Shown here one piece after another: positions 46,932 through 58,555 of a stretch of 64,000 bases of DNA. Both the position numbers and the translations under genes were made by a program. The stretch spans positions 98,639,345-98,703,344 of the forward strand of contig CP136061.1 of assembly GCA_032622095.1 (NCBI GenBank). Direction: 5' to 3'. The notes beneath the pieces are model-generated. The model was not told the origin of the DNA. It did no database searches and saw only the letters and a program-made list of their open reading frames with translations. This DNA comes from Siphonodentalium dalli (Eukaryota > Mollusca > Scaphopoda > Gadilida > Siphonodentaliidae). Position 1 is the first letter of the stretch. Every line of letters starts with the position of its first letter.

Positions 46932-48587
46932 AGGTGGATTATCTGTTGGTAAATATGTATTGTATACAGTTACCGGGGTATAAACTATTAGGTATATATG
47001 AATCGAAGACCCCTGTCCGGAAATACTTCTATCAATTAATATTTATTTTATTTCGAATATTTTCTGGTCTAAAAAGGTGTCGTTGTTCAGCTAACGAACA
47101 ATAGTGGTTACTGTTAACAGAGACCAGAAATTTTATTGTGTAATTTTGTCACAAATAAACTTTAATTAGACTCATTATCGCTTATTACTATGGAATAAAA
47201 CAATACAATCAATCAATCTGGGACATTTAACGTTCCTATAGGAACAGCCTAACGCTCTCTATCGCTATATGGTATTCCCCGAATGGTCTGTACTAAAAAT
47301 AGACCAATAAATTGTCCCAATTAATCATAATAAAATATTCGAAATAAAATCAATATTAATTCTTCAATTCATATCTATTATTGTATACCCACGCAGCTAT
47401 TTCAAATTTGTTATTTAAAGAGATAATCCATCTTTAATTTAATTTAAAATAGATGTGTGTCAAATGATCACCAAGCGAACTGGCTCTTCTTCGAACTTAC
47501 CGAAAGGAAACAACATCAGGCAGTGGTGTCGTTATGAGCCAACGATTTCCAGGGGCGCCGGAAACAAACAAGGAAAAGGGGCACAAATTCAGAAAAGGCA
47601 CTTATTACATTTAAATATTATGCCATAAATACCGAAAAGGAAGACTATTGGTAAATGTACATAATTATAAAGCACCTTCCGGTGCCAAGCTCATATTAAG
47701 CTACTAGAATGGGTATATGTTTCTCTTATGGCAATAATACAATGCTGTTCCAGCACACACTTGCCATTTTATGAAGATTTAAATTGTATCCTGCCCTGGT
47801 GGAGAGCAGGAGGGGCAAGTTGCCCTCTCTGCCAGCGCCCCTGAAATTTGGATTGCAATATTAGGCCTATATCCTGTTTTTTATTTGTTTTCAAAATAAA
47901 AATGCAAAGAAACAAAGTGGTTCCAGCTATCGAGCATAATGTGTAGCGACATTGTGGGAACTAGACATAAGATAATGTACACGTATGATTCATGATTACA
48001 GGTGAAAACCATTAAATAGAAATTCAATAATTTTCCATGTATTCTATGATGGCGGATGGATGGGCCTGCATGGGAGAGAAGGAGATATGAATGACTTACA
48101 CAATATGCATGGCCAGCTCGACAATGTGACAGTTGATATCGGTTTACCTTATCTAATGTTATAATGCATTATTTATACTCTCGACCTGTATATATAACTA
48201 TAGTATTAAACGTGCAAACGATGGCAGACAAGCGTGGCTTCCGTCTACTATATTATACTATTACTGTTAATATGTGTTAATCATATATTACAAACGACAT
48301 ATCAAATATTACCAAATAGTAAACAAATAAGTGAGTAATCAGAAGTAGACACATGTGTAGTGACAACCCAACGACGTAATAATTATTACCTAACGTAAAT
48401 GTTACATCACATGATCATGCCACGATGATACCACAAGTCGGGAATTGCTTCATTATAAATCGGTCAGAACCTTAATTTAGTACAATACTTGAGGAATCAT
48501 TCCCATCTCCTTCTCTCCCAGGCCCATCCATCCTCATCCTTTTCCCTTGAACTGTTCTCTTACTATATCAAAACCCCAACTCATGAC
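46932..48587. other. Stretch without recognised genes
   Basis: AT-rich. TATGGAATAAAACAATACAA with (CAAT)n at about 47188-47217 looks like the 3' tail of a short retroposon. No convincing coding frame. Confidence 0.35.
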
Positions 48588-48591
48588 TTAA

Positions 48592-48943
48592 CCCTTTACC
48601 CAACAAACCGGCCAAAACCGGCCAAATAAAGCTTCAACAGCCTAAAATATCTTCGGTCTGTCTCAATAGAACCATACAAATATGGATATCATTGGAACCG
48701 GCTCCTTGACCACATTGTGATAGTTACAGTTATGCCCTGTGCCAATGCATTCTCTTATATATGCGAGTCGACCATAGGTCGCCTCGCATATATAAGAGAA
48801 TGCATTGGCCTAAATTCTTTAACAATTTTATAATTTGTAATGTGTTAAGCCAATGCATTCTCTTATATATGCGCGGCGACCTATGGTCGACTCGCATATA
48901 TAAGAGAATGCATTGGCACAGGGCCATTCTGTTGGGTAAAGTG
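48592..48943. mobile_element. piggyBac-like MITE (family G, copy 2, inverted)
   Basis: TTAA at 48588-48591 and 48944-48947 flanks CCCTTTACCCAACA and TGTTGGGTAAAGTG. It is inverted relative to 46566-46927 and has both internal palindromes (about 48733-48809 and 48848-48917). Confidence 0.8.
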
Positions 48944-49816
48944 TTAAATCTCTACTCTTATAAAGCTACGTGTAGCTGGTCAGAGATTCATGGCATGATC
49001 TACCAATGCCCTATATACTCCCGAACCAATGTAATATCAAATGTATCTACCAACTGTCAAGCGCCCGATGTAAACGCTTTTATTAATGGTATAAGCAGAC
49101 GACAGGCAGATATACATCATAAGCAGTCATGTGTAGTGATGCCCAGAAAACGTTCAACAAACGGTTGTTTTGTTCAACGTATTGGTTGAACATCCCTACA
49201 AACGAACCAATAGGAGTCAAGTACATGTAACTAGTTATCGGCAAATATTCAGTTTAAATGGGTACTGTACACCATTTACAATAAATTTCCGGTAATAACA
49301 ACGATCTAATATCGATAATATATAGAAAACTTAAGTAATTTGAGTCGAAGGTGTATTAATAATTTGATATAAATTAAATTGCGAATTTCCGTGTACAAGA
49401 CTTAATCAAAATATTTCACGGATAGTGGAGTTGGCAACACGTGGCACACATGATCGTGTAAAAAATATGTTGACTAGTGACTATACAATGACTTAAATGC
49501 GTATATGGGACTAGTATGCATATAAAATAACATTTATTTTATACATTTGCTTGAAAACTGTCAAAAAATTACTCGACAACGGTATTTTCGCATTCCGGCT
49601 AATCTGCCATCCGTAACATTACTTCATACATCCTTTTAATATCAACAGGGTTAAGTTGTGATGCGCTGTTGTTTGTTTCAGTGGTAGTTGAGTCATCTGC
49701 CGGACTGAGTGTATAATGAGTCGTCGTCAATATATTTACATTAATTAAGCTGGAGATTCGCCTCAGAGAATTCACATTATGTAGCACAAAAATACATGGG
49801 AGCCATAATATCGCAT

Positions 49817-50246
49817 ACAAAACGGCCAAAAACGCCCAAATAAAGCTTCAACAGCCTAAAATATCTTCGGTCTGTCTCAATAACACCATACAAATATGGA
49901 TATCATTGGAACCGGTTCATTGACCACATTGTGATGGTTATAGTTATGCCCTGTGCCAATGCATTCTCTTATATACGCGAGTCGGCCATAGGTCGCCTCG
50001 CATATATAAGAGAATGCATTGGCCTAAACAAAATTCATTTTTTAACACTTTTTACCATTTTTTCTTACATTCTTTAACAATTTTATAATTTTTTCTTACA
50101 TTTTTTAACAATTTTTATAATATTTTTCTACATTCTTTGACAATTTTATCATTTTTAATATGTGTTAAGCCAATGCATTCTCTTATATATGCGAGGCGAC
50201 CTATGGTCGACTCGCATATATAAGAGAATGTATTGGCACAGGGCAG
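49817..50246. mobile_element. piggyBac-like MITE (family G, copy 3, ends lost)
   Basis: It matches copy 2 from GGCCAAAAACGCCCAAATAA to CACAGGGCA, with a longer spacer between the palindromes. Neither TTAA terminus is present. Confidence 0.7.
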
Positions 50247-50984
50247 TTGCCCGAAAATATAACAGGGTAGTAAAAGAAAGTCAATCAACTGTTGCCCTTC
50301 TCTGTTGAGAACTCAAAGCATAAAGCACCTTCCGTCAAATTGGATACCGCCAACATAATAGGCTATCACAATACGTCCATGAATAATATGCAGGTAAATT
50401 ACCGTAAATACGATGGTATTGTGAGGGCAAAAGTTCGAAATTTCCATCAGAGGTTCAAAGAGATCCGCAGCTGGTGATACGGAGCGCACGTGCGAAATTT
50501 AAATAGTGCCGCCGCGTCAATGTAAATATAGATTTATACTCACGGCTAACTCGGTATTATATTTATCCAAAACTCAATTAAAATCCGATATATTCTTCTG
50601 AATGTATCCACAATTAAATGTTTACTATTAAGTTCTTTAGGTAAGTCCGAATGAACAATGGAAGCGATGTGAACGTAAGTCGTAATGAGAGAGAAATGGT
50701 ATTTCCCTGAACAGCGTGACTATCGCACGCGGAGTGTGTTCCTTCAATCGCTCCGCACACCACAGCACGGCCAAGTGCTACTCCAAGACGCTGCTGAAGT
50801 AAAAATCGACTCTCATGAATGACAATGTGAAATGCGATGCCTGCTACTGCCTGGGAGCCACAGACCGGAGTCTGGCTATAATAACGCTAATGTTTAACAC
50901 ATGCAGATGGTGCTCCAGCGCATACCTCGTGTACACACGATCAAATGATCAGCGTTATCTGCTATGCGTGTGTCTGCGCTTCCG
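50247..50984. other. Stretch without recognised features
   Basis: Short frames only. A short inverted repeat GCACGCGGAGTGTGT / CGCTCCGCACACC occurs near 50735-50763. Confidence 0.35.
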
Positions 50985-52345
50985 TCGAGAAGCTGGGTTT
51001 TCAATTTCTTACTTAACTTTCGATGCCAGATATTTCAATTTTGTTCACACAAAGAGTTTAGTGCGCTCCCCTATTAAGGTCCCACCTGGGGATTCGTTTC
51101 AGCATTCCACTGATGATTCCAGTTTTTTTTTGTTTTTTTTATGTTACCCCATTATAACGTCCGACCGTTATCTCTTAATGAAGTTCATGTCGTGCATCAG
51201 TTGTGCAACGAACACATCTGTAAGGTTGTACGTCTATTGTGGAATGACTTCATTCTACTTCATAGTTTGTTGTGCTATTTTTCACTTCCATTTTCACATT
51301 CTGTCTTTTGTTGCAATTTACCAGTTCACATATCGGGTTAGGAACTTATCTGTTATGGCAACTTTGTTATCTCATTAAACAAATCTCCTTTTCATTTATC
51401 AAGGCTACAGAAATATGCTTGTTTTTTTTTCTTCTTCTAGCTCCTATATAACACCGCGATATCAATAGCCAACAAAATACGTTGGAGTCGTGTTCAATTT
51501 CTTACTTAACTTTTGATGGGAGATATTTCAATTTTGTTTACACGGTTATGTGCGCCCATATTATACGGACACACCCGGGGATTCGTTTCAGGATCCCACT
51601 GATGATTCCACCTTTTTATATTTTTTTTGTTACCTTATTATCACGTCCGACCGTTATCTCTTAATGAAGTCCAAGTCGTGCACCAGTTGTGCAACGAACA
51701 TATTTGTAAGATTGTGGAATGATTTCATTTCGCTTCTTAGTGTTATGCCATTTTACCTGGGTTTGTCCTTCAATTTTAATATTCTTTCTTTTGTTGCAAG
51801 TTACCAGTTCATATTGTGTCAGAAACTCATATGTTATGGCAACTATCTCATAAAACAAATCTCCTTATCAGTTATCAAGGCAAGAGAATTGTGCTTGTTT
51901 TTCTTTTCTGCTAGCTCCTATATAATATAGCTACATCAATAGCCAACTAAATACGTTGAGGTCGTATTCAATTTCTTACTTAACTTTCGATGGGATATAT
52001 TTCCATCTTGTTCACACACAGTCTGATAAATATCCAGACTTTGTCTCACTTCTTTCTTCTAACGTAAGTTGATTGAAATGAAACACAGTCTAGATTTAAC
52101 ACACAAAGAGTGCTGTGTTCTCTTATTAAGGTCCCACCTGGCGATTCATTTCGGAGTTCCACTCATTCCAGTGTAATATGTTCTGGGTGTTACCTCATTA
52201 TAACTTCCAGCTGTTATCTCGTACTGAAGTTCATGTTGTTCACCATGCAGTTGTGCAACAAATATATTGTACCATATATTGTCGCGGAATGACTTAATTT
52301 TGTTTCACAATGTGGTGTTTCCTTCTTTTTCCTTTCAAATTCTTT
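50985..52345. repeat. Tandem array, unit about 475-493 bp, three copies
   Basis: TCAATTTCTTACTTAACTTT starts at 51001, 51494 and 51968. CGTCCGACCGTTATCTC and GTTATGGCAAC also recur. The 187-codon frame at 50815-51378 and the 126-codon frame at 51550-51930 lie in it and share repeat-derived residues, so I do not call them genes. Confidence 0.75.
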
Positions 52346-52358
52346 AATATGTTTCAAA

Positions 52359-52878
52359 TTAAAGGCACGGGCGGCGTTCATTGCAGAAATATTCATATTT
52401 ATTCAAATCGCCATCAACAGAAGGAATATTAAAATATATATAGTTATGTTCATATGCCAAACATAATCAGCGCGTAGATAGCATATTGTCGCCAAGACGT
52501 GCGATGGTGTACACAAACAAGAGCCTGCTCGTGTTACAGAAGTTTTGCTTTTGTTTACATAACACAGCTCCATTCTATTGGTTAAATCACACACAACTTA
52601 TATAAACGCTCTTTATTATTTCCATATCAGGAAAACAGTAACAAATAACGCTCTTTATGTTTGCCATATCCGGAATCTAAACAAAAGCCAGGTTCTGTAA
52701 CGTTTTTCGCTTTTGTTTACATAACAAATGAAAAACATTTGACAATAACATACTGTTTATGCCATATTTCTGATTGGTATAAGAACAAAGTCTGTCTATA
52801 TTTTACTATTCTTTCTGTTTATGACGGAGTTGACTATTTAAACAGCATACCCACCACCGACGCCGCCCGTATCCTTAA
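52359..52878. mobile_element. TTAA-type MITE (family E, copy 3, inverted and diverged)
   Basis: It begins TTAAAGGCACGGGCGGC and ends GCCGCCCGTATCCTTAA. Internal AACGCTCTTTAT blocks and TTTTGTTTACATAACA match family E in reverse. Confidence 0.65.
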
Positions 52879-53469
52879 GTGTTCACAGATGGTCACGATA
52901 TCATCTTCTATGTCATTCAATGTTAATTTCAACGTTTCCTACAAGTTGAAGTTGTTTAGATGATTTAGCTGAAGGCATGCCACGTTGAGTGCTTTGAATG
53001 CTTTAATAACTCAATCATGAATTAACATGAAATAGAGATGAAGAGGAAAAAAAATACATATTCCTTAAGTTTAAAGTGATGTGAAACACTCCGGTATGGT
53101 AATCAGATAGAACTGGAGAAAAATATTGTTTAAATTAGTTATGTTTACGCATATTAATCCTAATGTACAGTACCCACACGTCATTCTTATATAGTAATTA
53201 AATGCAATGACTCTCGTTGGCGAAATAATTTGCGTTAGTATATCGCCGATCTCAGCGTCCCGAATCGAGATGTAAATATTTACAATTAAGCGTATAGTTC
53301 AGACAATGATATCTATGGACTATGGAGCCTTATGGTTTATTTCTTTAAATTTTTCGGTAATGCTAGTAGAATGCTACATTCCCACACTTGGAGTAGCGCC
53401 TGAGTACTAACTTATTAGTTTCTCGCACCGAACAAGTCCATAACATGTCTATAATCATCAGTATAAGGC

Positions 53470-53842
53470 CTCACTAGGCGAAAGTCCCAGCTCGAGATTA
53501 CATTAGTTAAGGGTATATGTGGGCGATTTTGCTTTGCCCCATACAATCATTGAACTTCTCCAGGGTAATTAAATCAATGTTTTTCGTGATATCGGCTCAA
53601 TAAGGCCAATACAAAGCATTCAATTTCGAGCTGAGACCACCTCATACTTTGAAGTAGATTATCGAAAAACAAACAAAAACAAAGAAATGTATTCCCTGCC
53701 TTATTTGGTCAATACTATAACGTTCACTGCCAGAAGGGATCAGAACATCACAAAGTTCCCATGTTTTATACGGGTGGAAATTGGAATATGATCTTTACAG
53801 GCGTTAACCAGAGTAGAGATTTACGGCATGATCTAGTCCCCG
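53470..53842. mobile_element. Foldback MITE family A (old fragment)
   Basis: GGTAATTAAATCAATG, GATATCGGCTCAATAA and GAGATTTACGGCATGATCTA are family A landmarks. The left third is missing. A duplicate copy is at 60856-61228. Confidence 0.55.
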
Positions 53843-53855
53843 AGTACTAATACCC

Positions 53856-54158
53856 CAGTGACACCAAACGATTCTACTAAGGTATAGTGTGCAGTTTATT
53901 TCTACCAGTATAATTACAGTTGTTTACATTTAATTGTGACGAATTTATCTATTTACTACGTAATTGTCTATACACAACATATACACATATACCCCTGTCA
54001 TATACAAGGATGCCGCTAATTAAATTTATTATTTTAATTCTTTTTCACCATCTGTACCACGATTGTGGTTTATATGAATAAACAATTTGAATTGAATTGA
54101 ATTGTTTCCAGTGACATCAAACGATTTTACTAAGGTATAGCGTGAAGTTAATTTCTAC
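53856..54158. mobile_element. Retroposon-like insertion flanked by 50-bp direct repeats
   Basis: Bases 53856-53905 and 54109-54158 are 50-bp direct repeats with about five differences. The 203-bp insert between ends AATAAACAATTTGAATTGAA with TTGAA units, like the 3' tail of a non-LTR retrotransposon or SINE. The flanking repeat is unusually long for a target duplication. A duplicate copy lies near 61242-61544. Confidence 0.5.
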
Positions 54159-54854
54159 GTAATTGCGCAAGCATGTCACGTAAAGAGACCAGTGGGTGAT
54201 GCAATTACGCATGCAATCGATACGATTAGAAATTGACTAATGTTACGTAAGACAAACACAGCTGAATTCACACTCTTTATTGAACAGGGGGAAGACATTA
54301 CTGAGTAAACGTGTCGGTGGGGTAATTATATAGACAGTCACTCAGCTCTTCTCACATCCACTCATCTCGCCATGACGCAATTGATTCTCAGGGACTTTAT
54401 ACCAACAACACATAAGTCAGGCACGTGGTGATAGGGTGCATGCATGGGCGGGTTAGACGTATATTATATACCTCACCCATCCATCCTGGGATGGGATGTT
54501 GAATAAAAATTTAAAAGACACCGTCACGCCGCCGTAGGGACGCCGACATGTGGGCCAAGAAGAAATAGTGGAAAGCTTAGTGACCCCCCCCCACTTGTCA
54601 CCCCTGAACAAGACCATCATCAGCGGAAACCACAGGGACAACGATGTCACCCGACCGTCCCTGTCGCCGACTTCGATGTGATGATGGTGACACTACCACT
54701 TCTGCCACCATCTCCATATCCAGAAGATGTATCACCCGAACTATAAATCTGAACATCAGAAACACCTATATACGGGGTCAGAGATGTGAAGAAACCTAAG
54801 ACAGACAAATCTGGAAATAATTTGACAACAAACAGCATCATCGCCCCTGAGTTT

Positions 54855-55235
54855 AGTGTGCCTGTCATTTGCAGAATGAGGTCACCAGATGGTGAATTTA
54901 GTGACGTTATCCCGCATAAGAGGCTAGTATCATCAAGTTCACCCTCTGGTGACCTCATTCTGCATGGCCTCATCTGCTATGGGAGACATAGACTCAGATT
55001 GAAGTTCCCAAATGGTGAATATTGTGATGTACACCCATTGGGAACCTCGATTATGCAATGTGTCGTCTGCCAATTTGGGGATATATAGAAACTAAACTAA
55101 AAAAGAAATAGAACCTATGTGAAAAAGTTTCTATAGAAATTTGATAATAAAGAAAGTTTTCCAGAGAAGATGAGGCCTAAGCAGAATGAGGTCCCCAGAT
55201 GGTGAATTTAGTGATGCTAGCCTGCTATGTCATGA
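54855..55235. mobile_element. Foldback element, family B (copy 4)
   Basis: CCTGTCATTTGCAGAATGAG is at the left, hairpins surround GTGACGTTATCCCGC, and GAGGTCCCCAGATGGTGAAT is near the right. The right end is incomplete. Confidence 0.65.
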
Positions 55236-55549
55236 TTTTCTATAATAACGAAAATAAATTTATGACTTGAGTCATAAATTCATTTCATTATAATTACAAT
55301 GTTGTTCACATCGTTCATATATAGAGCACATCATCATGAGTGTATTTTGCATTAATACGTGGCTCAAATTCATTCATTTGTTGCATAAAGTCTGTTGAGT
55401 ATAAAAGGAGATGGTCCCATAAATGGCCGGATTTAGTGCACAGTACCCCTTTAAGCTTCAGGTATTGTTTGGCCGGAAAAAAACTCACCTGTATTGCGAT
55501 TAAATCATGTGCACTATATTCGCGTGAAAATTTCCAGAATCCAACGGAA

Positions 55550-56177
55550 TCTCATATATATTTTGAAGACCTCTGTTTGTCTGTCTGTATGTCTGTCTGT
55601 CATTAATACAAATCTACGATTCTCGACCGATCGGGACGAAACTTGGTACGTGTGTGTAGTTTGACCAGGCGGTCGTCGTTGTCGTATTGGCGAGCCCGTG
55701 CGGCACCCGCTTCGCGCATGCATGCGCAGACGAGATATCGGAAACGGGTGGAGCTATCGACTTGAAATTTGCTATGTGAATGTATCTTGCCCCGGATACG
55801 AATTTTATCGGGTCGCCGAGTCCGTGCGACGCCAGCTTCGCGCATGCGCAGACGAGATATCGGAAACGGGTGGAGCTATCGACTTGAAATTTGGTATGTG
55901 AATGTATCTTGCCCCGGATACGAATTTTATCGGGTCGCCGAGCCCGTGCGACGCCAACTTCGCGCATGCGCAGACCAGATCTCTGAAACGGGCGAAGCTA
56001 TCGACTTGAAATTTGGTATGTGAATGTATCTTGACCCGGATACGAATTTTATCGGGTCGCCGAGCCCGTGCGACGTCAGCTTCGCGCATGCCCAGACCAG
56101 ATCTCGGAAACGGGTAGAGCTATCGACTTGAAATTTGGTTTTTGAATAGCCCGGACAACGTCGGGCTCATCGGCTAG
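55550..56177 (+). mobile_element. Helitron-like element (plus strand), unit 1, with 122-bp internal repeats
   Basis: It starts TCTCATATATATTTTGAAGA after an A, with CTGTCTGTCTG nearby. It ends with the hairpin CCCGGACAACGTCGGG, then CTCATCGGCTAG before a T. Inside, a 122-bp unit (landmarks at 55811, 55933, 56055: GGTCGCCGAG) contains GCTATCGACTTGAAATTTGG and CGCGCATGCGCAGAC. No Rep-helicase, so it is non-autonomous. Confidence 0.75.
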
Positions 56178-56937
56178 TCTCATATATATTTTGATGACCT
56201 CTGTCTGTCTGTATGTCCTTTATAGAATCGAAAACGGGTTGACCGATCGAGACCAAACTTCCTATCTAAAGGTAAAATCCCACGGGAATCGTCGACGTCG
56301 CATTTTGGACAAGCTCTGAGTACCGATTCTCCACTCCCAATCTCCCCAAACGCCACTTCGGGGGTTAAGGCACCAACGATGGAGGTGCTAAGGATTAACG
56401 CTCTTTATTACAATCGAAGCTGCTAAACGGCTACCCATGCGTAATTTTTATACGGATGCAAAACGAAACGCGGAATGCAATTATCTCGATTAAAAAGGCA
56501 GAATGGGTTGTTGTGTCATATATGTCCTAGGAACACTGAGGAACAGGGGAATTTTTTATCGGGTCAGTCTTTGAGGGACGGGTACCATGAATTAATTCAT
56601 GAAAAAAAAAATGCGTGTTGTGCTGTCGTTTCGACCGATCGGGACGAAACTTGGTACGTGTGTGTAGTTTGACCAGGCGGTCGTCCTTGTCGTATTGGCG
56701 AGCCAGTGCGACACCCGTGCAGCGCATGCGCAGACGAGATCTCGGAAACGGGTGGAGCTATCGACTTGAAATTTGCTATGTGAATGTATCTTGTCCCGGA
56801 TACGATTTTTATCGGGTCGCCGAGCCCGTGCGACGTAAGCTTCGCGCATGCGCAGACCAGATCTCGGAAACGGGTGGAGCTATCGACTTGAAATTTGGTT
56901 TTTGAATAGCCCGGACAACGTCGGGCTCATCGGCTAG
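56178..56937 (+). mobile_element. Helitron-like element (plus strand), unit 2, head-to-tail with unit 1
   Basis: It starts TCTCATATATATTTTGATGA immediately after the CTAG of unit 1 and ends with the same hairpin and CTAG at 56934-56937. A T follows. It contains two 122-bp-type repeats and a longer left part. Confidence 0.75.
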
Positions 56938-57439
56938 TGTGATATATTCGTATTACCGCTATATATATTCCAAGTGCATGTGCTTGCATGAAGCGATTTC
57001 CATGTGTATCAATAGTACAATTCGGGCTTACCATTGTCAAATGCATCTATCTGTATAGCTTTCTGATGTGGTATAGTCCATGTTTCGATGGTGTTTGGAG
57101 TGTCTACGTTTAAATATTTGATTTTTTTGGGGTAAATTGGCTTAAATTTGTTTTTAAATTTCCATGAATGTCAGTTTTATGGATACAGCTGCACAACATG
57201 CACCACAATAAGCATACATTCATCCCCACTATCAGACATCATGTACCAGACCAGAATAAAATAAAGTAAAACTTAACCCTACCCCAAGATAGTGTTCTCA
57301 ATGCTTTCAATCTAAACTCGAAAGGTCGTTCATACTAGTTGATAGAATTCATATCATAAATTGCAATAGTTCTGCCCACGGATTATGTAATCACAACTTC
57401 ATTGTCAGTGTCAATTTCATCAAATGTGATCCATCGGCC
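56938..57439. other. Stretch without recognised features
   Basis: AT-rich single-copy-looking sequence between the Helitron-like pair and the pseudogene. Confidence 0.4.
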
Positions 57440-58010
57440 GTCCATCCATGAAGTGCTACACCGGGAGTGGTTGATTTGGCAACGGTTGCAAGTCTCCACC
57501 GTTTTGCTATCATGTTGGCTCGTTTTGAGCTGTGTTGAATTAAAGATTCCTCACATGGTGGAAGTGCAGAAAGATCAACTACCTTTTGCTGATTCTCGAA
57601 CTTCTGCTGGAACTTTACCCACCCAGCTTAATTCACTTTTCTCGAATGTGGACCATACATGTATAAGGCACATATTAACTCCTTGATTGTATTAAGCGTA
57701 TCACTGTCCAAAACCCAATTCGTTCATAAATAAGCCATGACTTTCATATATCTTGATGGTCTTTCCAGCAAATTCCACAAGTGTTTTATTTTCATTTTCG
57801 GAACAACGATGAAAAGGTAATTATTACATGTGAAGGAATGGAACCCAACAACTGCATTCTTCTGTATATATTTGGCTGCCAAAAGTGGAAATGGTAGATA
57901 TTGACCCAGCGTGTCCCGCAAATCGCTTACAAGTTGTAGTTGATGTATACACTTGGCTATTCTGCCTTCTATACATTGAACACTAACATGTCTGATGCAC
58001 CTTAGTTAAT
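57440..58010 (-). pseudogene. Decayed transposon-type open reading frame
   Basis: On the minus strand, from about 57960 down, the frame reads CIEGRIAKCIHQLQLVSDLR and later FHSFTCNNYLFIVVPKMKIK. It then reads DTLNTIKELICALYMYG, and PPCEESLIQHSSKRANMIAK near 57500-57565. A second block contains ALHGWTADGSH. At least two stops and frame changes break it. The PPC...H..RAN...W block followed by HGW resembles a class of uncharacterised transposon-associated proteins I recall from invertebrate genomes, where a Cys-rich segment usually follows. The family call is tentative. Confidence 0.35.
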
Positions 58011-58555
58011 TTTTACTATTGTCACCACTGACATTACCAAAAATATTGGATTTTTCTCTCACAAACTTGTCATAAATAATGGCAAAAAAAAATTCAAGTA
58101 AAATATAACTATAGTTGGTATGAAAGGTGTTTAATGTTTAGATCTACCTTAAACGTGTCACGCTAATGTGTTTATAAACCAAATTACTCAAAATGGCTTC
58201 CAAAATGGCAACCATTTGTTTTACATATATCCCGAACATTATTCTCTGCGTTTCTGAAAATTTAGCAAATTGTGACTCACTTGGTTATTTTACGTGTATC
58301 TAATAAACTGACAACTAAATGTTCTATTCTGGTTGTCCCATTTCATTATGGGGCATAACAAATTAATTTTAAAGTTGCCCTATTTGGTTTTTTTTTCGGA
58401 GAACCTCTTTTTGGATACTGGCTATATTTTTTTTTAAATAAATGGGCAGAACTTTGAAATGGAACTGAAATGAATCATAATCTGTGGCTATTCTGGCCTA
58501 TTAGGATAAAAATTGATCAACGTGATACAGGGTGGAGGTCAAGATGGCAACAAGG
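58011..58555. other. Stretch without recognised features
   Basis: AT-rich with T and A runs, no repeats noticed. It may include further decay of the pseudogene. Confidence 0.35.

Larger units (their letters stand above)
53101..56468. repeat. Segmental duplication, left copy
   Basis: From AATCAGATAGAACTGG to GGATGCAAAACGAAA this is nearly identical to 60487-64000, with rare substitutions (for example AAGGATGCC against AAGGACGCC). The start offset is 7386 bp. The offset grows to 7532 at the window end because of differing Helitron-like units. Confidence 0.9.

Noticed and set aside
50815-51378. 187-codon plus-strand frame as a gene
   Set aside because: It overlaps a three-copy tandem repeat, its parts recur in the next unit, and no motif or plausible domain is seen.
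54647-54973. 108-codon minus-strand frame present in both duplication copies (also 62035-62361), with a Gly/Ser-rich end
   Set aside because: Its start lies in a family B element. Conservation between copies only reflects the recent duplication, and no family is recognised.
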